Counted from the first letter of the stretch, positions 34,765-46,727 are shown. The stretch is DNA of 64,000 nt from Agapanthus africanus (GCA_030015575.1 CM057339.1:697574761-697638760), one strand, 5' to 3'. Numbers and translations: made by a program. Notes: generated by a model not told the origin, from the letters alone.

Positions 34765-35394
34765 GTTCCCTGGTGACATGTGTACAGCTTAGTTCATCGA
34801 CCTGAGGTCGTCATTTGTCTCGTGTGAGTTCCCACTGTGCTTTGATTTCTACCCTACCACGGCTCAAAGGAGTCGTGCAAACAGGTAGTTTTTGGGTACA
34901 ATCCCGAGCCATATGGAGGCACGTGAGCGGATAGGCAGGGGATTCGTCTCTCCCAGTATTGGGAGCGAGGTCGTGCTGTGTCTAGGAGAGCCATTACACA
35001 AAGTCCATGGCCATGGCAGGAGATTTACTGGTAGGTACTCCAGTAGTATCTCAGGGTGTTATTGGGCTACACTCCGACACGACTTATACTGCTATTGGGG
35101 GTCTGACGTTACAAGCCCCCTAGGCAGATATGCGATACTCATAGACGAACGGACCAGACTGTATATACATTGTCACTGTTAGGCTTAGTAGGGTTTCTGG
35201 ATGAGTTCGCTCATCGGCCTCCCTTGAGGTCAGTCCATGGGCAGCCGTTACGCATAGCTAGTGCCGCTGACGGTTTGTGGTTAAACCCACTGCCAGGGTA
35301 CTGACGAGTCATCAGAGTCCCCTACAGACAATTTCCCAAGTTCGGGCGAAACGTTGTAGAGGCCGTATGGTTTTATGGCAGGGTTCGGAAAATG

Positions 35395-35414
35395 CACGTG
35401 CGTTTACGCACGTG
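35395..35414. promoter_or_regulatory. Paired inverted G-boxes in the B LTR
   Basis: CACGTGCG, TTTA, CGCACGTG form a perfect inverted pair of CACGTG cores about 470 bp upstream of the candidate TATA box at 35881. The same pair is in the 3' LTR at 42868-42887. The equivalent spot in A has no CACGTG. CACGTG is the bHLH/bZIP G-box in plants; function here is inferred. Confidence 0.55.
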
Positions 35415-36400
35415 TTATTTTTCGGGCAGATGATACTGGTCGGCTTTGGTTTAAGCCGGATCCAAGTATTATATTGAGTAGATATAATATCTTTGTCTCA
35501 GTTGCATTTGTATTCGGTCGTAATATAAATGCGGGTATATTTATACAGTTACGGGGTTATCCTGAAAGTTGTTTCAGGATCACTTTTGGAAGTTGCCAGT
35601 TTCCAGTTTTCTATCAGCCGTGTTTTAACATTCGGTTAAAGACGGATTTATCTTTTCTTGGATGAGGGTGAGTCATGCTTCTAGAAGGTTCTAGAAAGGA
35701 TGACTTGGCATGGTGAGTCATTAGTGCTTTAATGGAACCATTAATGCAATGGTCACTAGGTTAATGAATCACCATTTGCATTAATGCGGTTTTGTTTTCC
35801 ATAGGATATTTGTTCTTGATATTTTTTTGTGAGAAGCTTTTTATGGTCACCCTCTTCTCTCCTACACTCACCCCCCTCCCTATATATGGCCGGCCCCTCC
35901 TCTATCTCTCACTTACTTGAGTTTTCATTTGCAAAAGATTATGATAGATTTTGCGGTGTATGGAATTTCACAGCTCATTTCATTCCATCACCCGATTCCC
36001 ACGGCAACTTCATTAACCGTTCGTCCATGGTTTTGGACGAAGCGAGACAAAGTTTTCCACTCATTCTCTACATCATTCTTGGTCGTCTCTTTTAGCAAAC
36101 TTGACGACCGAGTTGCCTCAAGTCAGAGGCGGGAGCCCGTTTAAAGAATCGTTGACGTGGTGCCACCTGGACGAGCAGATCGGAGATCAAAGAGATCGGA
36201 GCAGCCGCAACGGAGCGTGGGATGATGGTTAAAGAACGAAGGACTCAGATCGTTCGGTATAACCTTTCTACACTCTTTACAGTTTGTTAGTTTAGCAATA
36301 ATGGAAGATCCAGGTTAAAGTATACGATAGCGCTAGTTAAAAAGTTTTTGTTCCGCATTTGGCGTCTGTAGACGGCCGGGGCGCTACCGTAGACTTACAG

Positions 36401-36413
36401 TGGTATCAGAGCC
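36401..36413 (+). other. Primer binding site of B
   Basis: TGGTATCAGAGCC, an exact initiator-Met tRNA complement, lies one base after the 5' LTR. Confidence 0.93.
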
Positions 36414-36610
36414 TCACCATTTTGCTTTACTAACTTGTGCTAACACGTTTAAAATATCGATCGAACCGGAAATCAAAAACTGCAAAATCCAAGTTCACAG
36501 TTTCTGTCGATTTTAAATGATGTCCTAAAATTATTCTACATATCTCAGAAATCTGTGCAGGGTTTTATAAGAACACCGACCAAATTTGGGTGCATGATTC
36601 CACCAAACCG

Positions 36611-36655
36611 CCGCGGAAACGCGGCCAAACCCATAGTTTGGCCGCGCATCCGCGG
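36611..36655 (+). other. GC-rich leader hairpin (B)
   Basis: Arms 36611-36630 and 36636-36655 form an 11-bp inner stem (CGCGGCCAAAC/GTTTGGCCGCG), a two-base internal loop and a 7-bp outer stem, with a 5-nt loop. The inner bases differ completely from F, A and C, yet pairing is preserved. Confidence 0.75.
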
Positions 36656-38181
36656 CCATTTGGTAAGATCATGCTCCCAAATTTGTACAGTGTGTTCTCC
36701 TCTGGAAATTGGGGTTTTTGGTATATCTTTTGGGCCCAGATTTTGTTACTGTTCACCAGTTGTTTGTGGGGCCCACTTTGTGATATTTAGTCGATCGAAA
36801 TTTAAACATGTTAGTTTTCAGTACTTACATTATATCTCCGACCGGGAATGTCATTTGATCGGTAAACCGCGTCTGATTGTTATAGTTCTTTTAGACGGGT
36901 TTGCGAACGTGACATTCGCGTTGATGTTCTGTGTTGTGCTGTGATGTTGCGGATTTGTCGTGGTGGATAGCAGTGTGCAATGGTAGTACAGTTTGAGTTT
37001 ATTTGTACATTTGATATTGCAGAGCGAGCGTCCAACTTGTGGACTGCCGTCACTGCCTGTTGTATAATATTCTTTTGGGGAACGACCAGGTTGCGGTCAA
37101 TGTACCTGTTGTACTATTTTTCATTACTGTACTAGGTTTTGCCCTGAGACGGAGTGCACGGATAGCCGGGTTCTGGAAGGCAACGGGTCCGCATCTCATG
37201 GCTTTGAGAGGCAGAGAGGCCCCACTCTAAAATTGGCAGACTATTCTCCGCACTCGTAGGGGGTACAGGTTGACCCAAGGAGGGGTGCCCAAGATTACCG
37301 AATTCCGTGAAGTGCTGGGTGGTCCATTCATTTTGCTGTAGGGGGCTGCCTCGCTTCAGGTTTTGGCGGGTAACTTGCCGCACCCGTAGGGGTCTAGGTT
37401 TCATTGCACAGGCTATCCCCACGACAGGGGAACGTCGGGTTTCAGCGGCGGCTCTGTGAAACCCGGGGATCCTAGATTATCTGTATTGTTCTGTGATGCT
37501 TATTACTTTTCTGTAATGTTGCATACTATCACGCCTGGAGCGATTATTGTATATTGGTTTATATACTATTAGATGTTGTATATGTTTTACACCCGCGCTA
37601 GTCCAGTCCCCGCTCTGTCGTTAGTTAAGTAACCTAACGAGTGATGACGGGACCCAGTGAAAAATGCGGATGGCATATACGTACATTTTATTTTCGTTCT
37701 TTTCTGGTGTGATTGATTGATGGGACTGCATTGATTTTGATCAATGCAAAGAAAAACAAACCTGTTTACAGTTGTTGGAACAAATTTAAAAAGTGTTATT
37801 GCAAATACGTTTCATTTTGTTTTGCATAGCGGTATTCAGTGGAATATCCTGCACCTCATTCGACGGGGCAAGGGCCGATATCCCTTCACCGGGACTGACC
37901 CCTTGGGCAGAAGTTTGCGTCAGTGTAATAACTTCACTATAGTCGATTACAAGTTGCTTTGCATAGCGGTATTCAGTGGAATATCCTGCACCTCATTCCA
38001 CGAGTAAAGAGCCGAGATCCCTTTACCGGGAGTGACCTCTTTAGCAAAAAGTTTTCGCCACTATATTTTAAAAAGCTATCAGGTTCCTTCAGCGATATCA
38101 AGTTCACTACGTTAAAGGTTTTTCGCCAAAAACCAGCCGTAGCCCTCCGTCACTTCTTTTGGATATTCAGTAGTATTCAAG

Positions 38182-38393
38182 CTATGTATTTTGACCTAAC
38201 GCCAAGGCATAGTGTTTGGTAGCTGCTGGGTATTCAATTGTTGCATAGATAGATGAGTTGGTTTGGGACAGCCGTTCTGCCATTTTGACCTAACGCCAAG
38301 GGCATGTGCGGGTGGGTTCAAATTAACAAGATAGTGACGGGTAGAACTTGGCATGTGACTTATGACATTTTGACCTAACGCCAAGGTTATAAG
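38182..38393 (+). repeat. Three stem-loops with one repeated loop (B leader)
   Basis: ATTTTGACCTAACGCCAAGG occurs at 38188-38207, 38282-38301 and 38367-38386. The flanking stems are CTATG/CATAG (38182-38186/38208-38212), TGCC/GGCA (38278-38281/38301-38304) and CTTAT/ATAAG (38359-38363/38389-38393). The layout matches A, but the loop sequence is different. Confidence 0.8.
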
Positions 38394-38697
38394 AGCATGG
38401 GGCAAAAATATTATCGGGAGTTTCTAAAGAAACTGAAACTTGCCAAGTATGCGCATACCTTCTGGAGTATGAGTAACATGGATGCATTCCATCACGTTAT
38501 CATGCGATGAGATTTGGATCTCGATTCCCACTGATGAGTTGGTTTACTCTTCGGGTGATCCCGATTGATTCTTCTTAAGGTTTGGAGGAGAATTTGACAG
38601 GACAGTGGGAGGTTTTCGGATTAGATAAAGTGATGACCATTCTGATCTAGGTTAGAGTGCACGCAGAGTGTTTCTTTTCTCTCTCTCTCTTTGGCAG

Positions 38698-41600
38698 CGA
38701 CCTTTGACCGACCCTAGACTATGACTCAGTAACCAGGTTGACCGAACCTTCTTAAAATACTGGATTTTGGATTGTCTGAGTTGCATAAGTCATTGCCACT
38801 CCTTCTTTTACCCTTTGTATTTCTCAGAACACCCGTATTACTACGGACATCCACTTCCATTGGATAGATCCATCGTATGGTTATATACGAACTCGAAGGG
38901 ACTTCTTCGAGGATGGATCCAGGTTCAGGAGAAATAGAATTGGTTTATTCAGTTGTCTTTTATTATCACCTTCTCTCAGGTTGCGAGGGCTCCTTGGTTT
39001 AGGAGAGTACACCTATTACGCTTATTGGATAGTCTTATTCCAAACCATAGGCAGGTGCCGAAAGGTAGGGAATGAAGAAAACCAATTAGCCTAAGTAGGG
39101 TGTGCAGAAGGTAATATGTAAAGACAAAATAAAGGGATTAGAAAGAGGGCAAAGTAAATTGCGACTGATATCATTCACGACCAAACCGCGTACATCATCG
39201 CCACTCCTATTTCACTTTTAAAAGAATAAGGTATTATTCAGTTGTCTTTTATCATCACCTTCTCTCAAGATACGAGTACTCCTTGGTTTAGGAGGGTACA
39301 CCTAATATGCTTACTGGATAGTCTTCTTCCAAACCATAGGCTGGTGCCGAACGGTAGGGAAGGAAGAAAACCATTTAGCCTAACGATGGTGTACAGAAGG
39401 TAACGACTAAAGACAAATAAAGGGATTTGGAAAGATGGCAATAAAATATACGGTTGAAGTCATGAATTGGATTATGGAAGAGGCATTGCTAAGAATACCA
39501 GGATACCCCTACGAAACATTTTCATGTTTCAGTGCATTGTTAAAGAAAAACTGTTTTCCCGATTAGATACTTACTCCAAGAGTATGTATTTACCAGGTTT
39601 CATTCTCATATCTGTATGGTTTTACAGATGATGAGTGGGAGTAAGTTATTGGGAATTAGGTGATTGTCCTCATTATATCGGAATTCGTTGTAATTGGTGA
39701 TATTTGAGGAAATCGCCAGGGTACAGTTTTCAACCTACGACGCACAGGTTTTGAGTTGTTTAACTCAGCGGACTTATACAGAGTATTGTATGTTGTCCAA
39801 GTGTCCATCAGGACAAAGGGGTAGGTCCTCGCACTGTGTTCTGTTTACTTATGACTTCTTTAGTTTTTAGACAACTGTTTCGTAGAAATACAAGGTCTAA
39901 GTTTTGAGAAGTTGTGGGTATAAGAATAAAGTAGAGAACCAGGTGTCACAAGTATCGGGATTCTTCAAAGAGATCAAAGATGTAGATTCTTGTGATTGGT
40001 ATTCAGATGATAGTGATAGTTTTGAGAAACTTCTTTCTCTTTCAGGTTGCTCATAATTGGATGGATTCCTAAGTTGAGTAATGCTGATTAGCCTCTTTCC
40101 ATTAAAGGTGATATGCACTGGAGACAGCTGCATGATTTGAATATGGTTCCAATTAAATAAGTGCCAAAGTTTCTATATTGGATATAGAATAGTTCGTACC
40201 TTAAAAGATGTTAAGGTACGGGGAGTTGTCCAGCTTATGCTTAAAACCAGACTCTGGATAAATCAGGGCACGTTTCTGTAATGGTTGTTTTTGGGTTGAC
40301 CCTGGCTATGACGAGGGTTGATATTCTACCATTTGGAAGATCAATAGTGATATTGTTCTTGACTCGCCACAGTTTTAGTAAAATGGATTTTTTCAGAAAA
40401 CAGTAGTGGGAGTATGGTAGAACTGGAAGTGATTCCAGAACCGCAAACAATTACGGAAAAATTTAATAGGACCTATATATTCAATCAGGTTTGACATTCC
40501 AATAGCCACTCCGCAGATATGGTGGGTAACCTCAGACACCCGAGAGGTACTTCGGTAGCCTCAAGGACGGTGACAGGGAGGTTCTTATCTACCCAGACTT
40601 GACACTACTGATGTTCCAGGCTATGAGACCCGGTAGGAGGGTTGTCGTTGTCAGTGGGAGCAGCGGAAGTTTAGTGGGCAAGTAGCTTATGTCTATTTAT
40701 AGACTTGAGCAGTTATAGCGGAGATAGATCATCTATTTTTGATGTGACAGTCATGGTTTTGACTTCAATCAAAATAAGGGATGGATCTGTTAAGAAGGTA
40801 GTAGGGTGTGATGTCATGGTATCTGGATGACATACACAGAGTAGGAAGTAAAATTCCTATACTACGATCGGTTGTACTGTGGTCGTCACACAGTTGTTTC
40901 TCCAGACAGGATATGGATATAATATTTGACATTCTGGTTTCTAGATCTATGGTTTTAGATCTGGATTTGGGTAGTTTCCCAATGTAGGTACTTTGACAGT
41001 ATTCTAATAGTTTTTAGAATAGTTGACTCCTAGCATGGTGGGGTACCTGCAGGTGATGGAGTCACCCTCTCTAAAGGCATCTTACAGACTGAAGAGGAGA
41101 GGGATGTGCATGATTGGCAGATCGCTTGCTTAGGCAATTGAGTCAATCATGAGATGTCAAGTACCACACCAAATGTTGTTTTTGCACTAGATGCAATAAG
41201 TTTGTATTAATCCAATCCTGGAGAAACATAAGGAAGCAGTTTTAGAACATAAGTACATGTTCTACGGATTTGATGACGGCAGCCTCCTTCGGGAGACGGT
41301 TATCATTCCAAGCTTCAAAGGTGACATGGATGACAGAGTGATTGTCAGAGTTATAGTTTTTCCCTCTGACGAAGAAGGACGGTATTATGGACAGGTGGTC
41401 CAAGAGGATACTGTGGGAGGCATGGTGCCGGATACTGATCAGGTTCAGTGATCGATACAGTCTAAGAAGTTTGGATTTGGAGTTCATTTATGAACTAGGT
41501 CCCATCAGGTATCCAGACATATTCTAAAACAGGTATTACTCGATTCAGGAGATGGCTTTCTCCGCGAACTTGAGATTAAGAGAGATATAGAAAGAAACTT

Positions 41601-41755
41601 CTAGACGGATCCACTCACTGAGGCTATTTCTCGAACATAATAGTTTTACAAACGGGCTTTGTGAAACTGATTAGTAGAGGAGTTGGATGTTCGGTTTCAC
41701 ACGGGCTGTGAGTAGTCGACATCGCAATAATTAGCCTTGAGTGCAAATGGGAGAT
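38698..41755 (+). pseudogene. Pol relic of B
   Basis: There is no long frame. A partial duplication (about 38929-39160 and 39226-39453) opens the region. Relics of the integrase-RT linker (about 40400), GSSGKVCKLLKSIYGLK (about 40655-40710), RT and RNase H are recognisable by comparison with A, up to the polypurine tract at 41743-41755. The same decayed form is shared with D. Confidence 0.7.
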
Positions 41756-43871
41756 TGTTGGAGATAGTGCCCTCATAGTCAATTATTGGATCGCAGGTAC
41801 GTGATTGCAATGATTGCGGAGGACCTATACCGGTAGGACAGTCTTACTCGAGATGATAGTATGCTATCTGGTTTGCCTTTATTAGTCGTGTACATGTTCA
41901 GGTGACTGATTACATGTTACACTTTGATAGAGCCCTCAGGATCTTGCTTTACTACCAACAGTATGATGGCGATCATATACGTGAGAGTTGGGTAGTTTAT
42001 ATGCATATCCTTAATTGTGGTCCCTAGTCGTGGGAGTTTCGAGACAGGGCATCGATACTCCAAAGTAGACTAGTGTGTACAGTTGAGACCCCGACGAGGG
42101 GCGTTGGCCGGTCTCACAAGCCACTGGTGTCAGTTGGATCACCTAAGATGTATACAGGTGCTCATTGGGTTATGAGTACACCGGACAGGACTCGCCGGGA
42201 ATCTGCTAGTTAGTACTATATCTATCGTCAGATAGCAGTTCCCTGGTGACATGTGTACAGGTTAGTTCATCGACCTGAGGTCGTCATTTGTCTCGTGTGA
42301 GTTCCCACTGTGCTTTGATTTCTACCCTACCACGGCTCAAAGGAGTCATGCAAACAGGTAGTTTTTGGGTACAGTCCCGAGCCATATGGAGGCACGTGAG
42401 CGGATCGGCTGGGGATTCGTCTCTCCCGGTATTGGGGGCGAGGTCGTGCTGTGTCTAGGAGAGCCATTACACAAATTCCATGGCCATGGCAAGAGATTTA
42501 CTGGTAGGTACTCCAGTAGTATCTCAGGGTGTTATTGGGCTACACTCCGACACGACTTATACTGCTATTGGGGGTCTGACATTACTAGCCCCCTAGGCCG
42601 ATATGCGATACTCATAGAAGAACGGACCGGACTGTATATACATTGTTACTGTTAGGCTCAGTAGGGTTTCTGGATGAGTTCGCTCATCGGCCTCCCTTGA
42701 GGTCAGTCCATGGGCAGCCGTTACGCATAGCTAGTGCCGCTGACGGTTTGTGGTTAAACCCACTGCCAGGGTACTGACGAGTCATTAGAGTCCCCCACAG
42801 ACAGTTTCCCAAGTTCGGGCGAAACGTTGTAGAGGCCGTATGGTTTTATGGCAGGGTTCGGAAAATGCACGTGCGTTTACGCACGTGTTATTTTTCGGGC
42901 AGATGATACTGGTCGGCTTTGGTTTAAGCCGGATCCAAGTATTATATTGAGTAGATATAATATCTTTGTCTCAGTTGCATTTGTATTCGGTCGTAATACA
43001 AATGCGGGTATATTTATACAGTTACGGGGTTATCCTGAAAGTTGTTTCAGGATCACTTTTGGAAGTTGCCAGTTTCCAGTTTTCTATCAGCCGTCTTTTA
43101 ACATTCGGTTAAAGACGGATTTATCTTTTCTTGGATGAGGGTGAGTCATGCTTCTAGAAGGTTCTAGAAAGGGTGACTTGGCATGGTGAGTCATTAGTGC
43201 TTTAATGGAACCATTAATGCAATGGTGACTAGGTTAATGAATCACCATTTGCATTAATGAGGTTTTGTTTTCCTTAGGATATTTGTTCTTGATATTTTTT
43301 TGTGAGAAGCTTTTTATGGTCACCCTCTTCTCTCCTACACTCACCCCCTCCCTATATATGGCCGGCCCCTCCTCTCTCTCTCACTTACTTGAGTTTTCAT
43401 TTGCAAAAGATTATGATAGATTTTGCGGTGTATGGAATTTCACAGCTCATTTCATTCCATCACCCGATTCCCACGGCAACTTCATTAACCGTTCGTCCAT
43501 GGTTTTGGACGAAGCGAGACAAAGTATTCCACTCATTCTCTACATCATTCTTGGTCGTCTCTTTTAGCAAACTTGACGACCGAGTTGCCTCAAGTCAGAG
43601 ACGGGAGCCCGTTTAAAGAATCGTTGACGTGGTGCCACCTGGGCGAGCAGATCGGAGATCGAAGAGATCGGAGCAGCCGCAACGGAGCGTGGGATGAAGG
43701 TTAAGGAACGAAGGACTCGGATCGTTCGGTATAACCTTTCTACACTCTTTACAGTTTGTTAGTTTAGCAATAATGGAAGATCCGGGTTAAAGTATACGAT
43801 AGCTCTAGTTAAAAAGTTTTTGTTCCGCATTTGGCGTCTGTAGACGGCCGGGGCGCTACCGTAGACTTACA
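41756..43871 (+). repeat. 3' LTR of B (2116 bp)
   Basis: TGTTGGAGATAGTGCCC to GACTTACA, followed by the GTACT target duplication. A candidate TATA box TATATATGG lies at 43353-43361 and the paired G-box at 42868-42887. No coding region. Confidence 0.92.
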
Positions 43872-44212
43872 GTACTCAGCTTCCATCGTAGAGTCTACAA
43901 TGGTGTCCTGTTTGGAACTCTTCCAACTCACCGCCCCTCCATTGAGGGTAAATACAAACCCAGAGATAGATTTTTTGTCGTCCTTATCACTCTGGAAGCT
44001 CGAATCGGTAAAGGCCTCCATTTGGAGATCTCTGTTACCATACACCAAGAACAATTCTTTAGTCCTTCGCAAGTACTTAAGAATGTTCTTCACAGCTATC
44101 CAGTGATTCTCCCCTGGGTTGGACTGATACCTGCTTACTACACCTAGTGCATAAGCTACATCAGGGCGTGTACACAACATCGCATACACAAGCATCCTTG
44201 GAACTACCCTTG
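43872..44212 (-). pseudogene. RNase H N-terminal part of C
   Basis: On the minus strand it reads VYAMLCTRPDVAYALG, VSRYQSNPGENHW, KYLRRTKELFLVYGN, FTDSSFQSDKDD, SKQDTIVDSTMEAEY and then meets B. It continues at 23796. Upstream it is joined directly to the gag tail in another frame at about 44213, so protease, integrase and RT are deleted. The right edge is approximate. Confidence 0.82.
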
Positions 44213-44862
44213 GTTTTCGCCCTGGATCTAGAAGAGGAAGATCTTCCTAAAAACAAAGTGAATGTCTCCCTACCTTTCTGTAGGGTGCCCTCAGCACTCC
44301 TCAACATGTTCAGAAGTTCAGAAAGTTCAACCTCCTTTCCTTGCATGTTGAAGTTAAGGATAAACTGGGCGTAAGTGGAAGGAAGGGACTGGAGAATCAA
44401 ATCAGTATAGAGTTCATTCTCCAACGTGGTCCCAAGGTCCGCGAGCTCCTCTATGTAGCCAATCATCTTAAGCACGTGTTCCGCTACTGATGATCCGACG
44501 GCCAATCTTGCCGAAAATAGCTTCTTCGACACTTCGTATCTTGCGATACGAGACTGCTCTCCATACAGTTCTTTTATATGGAGAATTATGGACTCTAGGT
44601 TCATATTCTCGTGCCTCCTCTGATGTTCGTTGTCCATCGAGGCAAGTACGAGGCATTTGGCCTTCGCACAATCTATCTCCCATGTCTTACGGATTTCCTT
44701 ATCCGCGACACTGGAAGTGGGACCTGGGACAGGGGGAGCTTTGGTGGTAAGGATATACCCCAACTTGTCGTAAGTGATTGCCTTCTTGACATTCCTGAGC
44801 CAATCTTTGTAGTTTGGCCCTATCAATATGTTTTTATCTAGAAATAACTTAAGTCCGGTCAT
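44161..44862 (-). CDS. Copia Gag of element C, intact N-terminal 233 residues
   Basis: From ATG 44862 (MTGLKLFLDKNILIGPNY) this is an uninterrupted copia Gag of the UBN2/Retrotran-gag type, with KDWLRNVKKAITYDKLGY, TWEIDCAKAKCLVLASM, ELYGEQSRIARYEVSKKLF and LQSLPSTYAQFILNFNMQ. Gag forms the particle and binds genomic RNA. The frame ends after SRSRAKTKG plus 14 unrelated residues (SSKDACVCDVVYTP) where pol has been deleted, so the CCHC zinc knuckle present in C2 is lost. I chose this ATG because an in-frame start upstream would be TTG only and a splice-acceptor-like TTGCAG lies 13 nt before it. It might still make a particle but would bind RNA without the knuckle. Confidence 0.82.
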   Translation of the reverse strand: MTGLKLFLDKNILIGPNYKDWLRNVKKAITYDKLGYILTTKAPPVPGPTSSVADKEIRKTWEIDCAKAKCLVLASMDNEHQRRHENMNLESIILHIKELYGEQSRIARYEVSKKLFSARLAVGSSVAEHVLKMIGYIEELADLGTTLENELYTDLILQSLPSTYAQFILNFNMQGKEVELSELLNMLRSAEGTLQKGRETFTLFLGRSSSSRSRAKTKGSSKDACVCDVVYTP

Positions 44863-45360
44863 GTTGAATGGTCGCTGCAATTAGGAGAGAGAAAAGAAAC
44901 ACTTTAGCATGACGCTCTTGCAAGTTTAGAGTGGTTTTTAGTTTGTCTAAACTGGATGGCTCCTACTGTCTCTCGAATCCCTTCTCAAACCGTAAAGAAA
45001 GGATTAGTCAGGATCAATCTCACCGTATAATACTTGTTTAACCGTTCAGCCAGGCCAGTGTCGGAACTTCGAGGGAGGTTTTCCAACGCTTTCGGGAAGT
45101 TCCTTGATTTAAGAACCTCTTTTCCCTGGGGGTGTAGCCCCTCTAACACCTTTCTAGACACCTACTAAGTTTATAGCATTGATCGTTAAGTGAGAGTTTT
45201 CCCGAGGAGTAGTATATACTCATAGTAGGATCGGGATCCAAATATCATCGCGTAATAAAACCGAAGGAATCCTACCAGAATCATCACACTCCAAATGGTA
45301 TGCAGCGCTAGCAAGTTTCAGCACTTATGAAACTCCCGATGTGGATTTTTGCCCCTTGCT

Positions 45361-45570
45361 CTTATGACCTTGACTTTGGCCAAAATATCATAAGTCACAT
45401 GTCAAGTTCTACCCGTCATTCTCCTGGTTAATTTGGACCCACCCGTACCTACCCTTGACTTTGGCCAAAATGGCAGCACGACTATCCCAAACCAACGCAT
45501 CTATCTATGCTGCACATGAATACCCAATAGCTACCAATCACTATGCCTTGACTTTGGCCAAAATACATAG
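45361..45570 (-). repeat. Three stem-loops with one repeated loop (C leader)
   Basis: In plus-strand letters CCTTGACTTTGGCCAAAA recurs at 45368, 45453 and 45546. Flanks pair as CTTATGA/TCATAAG (45361-45367/45388-45394) and CTATG/CATAG (45541-45545/45566-45570), while the middle copy has only a weak stem. Spacing is 85-93 nt as in A and B. Confidence 0.8.
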
Positions 45571-46683
45571 CTTGAATACTTTTTGACCATTCATGTGGAA
45601 TGACGGAGGGCTACGAATGGTTTTGGCGAAACCGTGAACGTAGTGAACTTGATATAATCGATGGAACGAGATAGCTTTTAAAAGGAGTGGTTCAAGCTCC
45701 GTGTTTAAAAGTTTAGTTTTGAAAAGAACCGAGAGGTTTTCAAAGTGTTCCAATCGATTTTTACATGGTTTATTTTCTTGCATTAGTTGTTTTAATGTGT
45801 CCCATCAATTAATCCTACCATTGCAGAAAACAACCAAAATATAACGTACGCTTATGCCATTCGCATTCGCCACGGGGCCCCATCATCACCCGTTAGGTTA
45901 CTTAACTAACGACAGAGCGGGGGCTGGGCTAGCGCGGCTGTAAAACATAAGCAACGCCTAAATAGTTATCATATATAAATATTTAGCAATGATAGACATT
46001 ACAGATCACAGATTAATACATTGGATATACTAGGAATCCGCAATCCGTTCGAGCCTGCAATGAAAAGCGGATTACACGGTCACGGTAAATAGCCAAATAC
46101 CCCACCCAAGACCCCTACGGGTGCGGCAAACTACCCTCCAAGTACCCGAAGCGAAGCAACCTCCCTCAACACCGTGAGTAGGCCACTCGGCACTTCGAGA
46201 TACCCGGTAGTTTGTGCACCCCCTCCATGGGTCTATCATGGGAGCAAAAACAGTAAAAAGAATTATACAATGACGGCTACAACCCCGACCCAGTTGTGCG
46301 GCCATACAAATATTATTACATCAACTTACATGTTACAATGAATGAAAGAAAAAGAAACACTCATCTCACATCCACCCCGGCTATTCACCCGCGATAATCC
46401 AACACATTCATATACACATACCATCATCAAACAAAGATCACAAATATGTATAACCCCGACTAATCGACATATAGCGATTAGTCGACGTTCAATACAGATA
46501 AACATCACAGATATAACCTTTTAGCCAAAGTGTAGTGAAGTTCGATAAAAATACGGATTTATAGGCCCCCAAAAATAAATTTCTTTTCTGGAAAACCTGG
46601 GCACATATAAACCATCTTTAAAATCCCAAAACCAAGCCAGAAAAACACTGCACCAAACTCGACCCAGAACCGAGCCAAAACGG

Positions 46684-46727
46684 CCGCGGTTGCGCGGCAA
46701 TAGCTTGCTATTGCCGCGGAACCGCGG
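46684..46727 (-). other. GC-rich near-palindromic leader hairpin (C)
   Basis: Arms 46684-46704 and 46707-46727 pair over 21 positions with one mismatch. The inner stem is GCAATAGC/GCTATTGC, as in A. Confidence 0.75.

Larger units (their letters stand above)
23797..36399 (+). repeat. 5' LTR of B, split by element A
   Basis: Parts 23797-24283 and 34770-36399 join at GTTCC to make a 2117-bp LTR, TGTTGGAGATAGTGCCC to GACTTACA, matching the 3' copy along its length. A candidate TATA box (TATATATGG) lies at 35881-35889. A paired G-box (35395-35414) lies upstream of it. Confidence 0.88.
36400..38697 (+). other. Structured untranslated leader of B
   Basis: It carries, in order, a GC-rich hairpin (36611-36655), the block around 37250-37400 shared with the other elements, the CGTTAG/CTAACG stem (37619-37639), a GCATTGAT/ATCAATGC stem near 37729-37748, three stem-loops (38182-38393) and a pyrimidine tract ending GGCAG at 38697. 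No conserved ORF is seen. Confidence 0.75.
23797..43871 (+). mobile_element. Non-autonomous copia element B (contains A)
   Basis: Two LTRs of about 2117 bp (23797-24283 joined to 34770-36399, and 41756-43871) flank a PBS, a structured leader and a decayed pol region. The target duplication GTACT (23792-23796 and 43872-43876) shows B inserted in the RNase H of C. Without A it is about 9.6 kb. By eye the LTRs differ by a few percent. B has no ORF of note. Confidence 0.9.

Noticed and set aside
38929-39453. Separate mobile element in B
   Set aside because: A tandem duplication of B internal sequence, without terminal repeats or target duplication.
44161-44862. Gag start at the TTG at 44880
   Set aside because: It lies inside the splice-acceptor-like TTGCAG. 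The ATG at 44862 is a normal start and the equivalent ATG is kept in C2.
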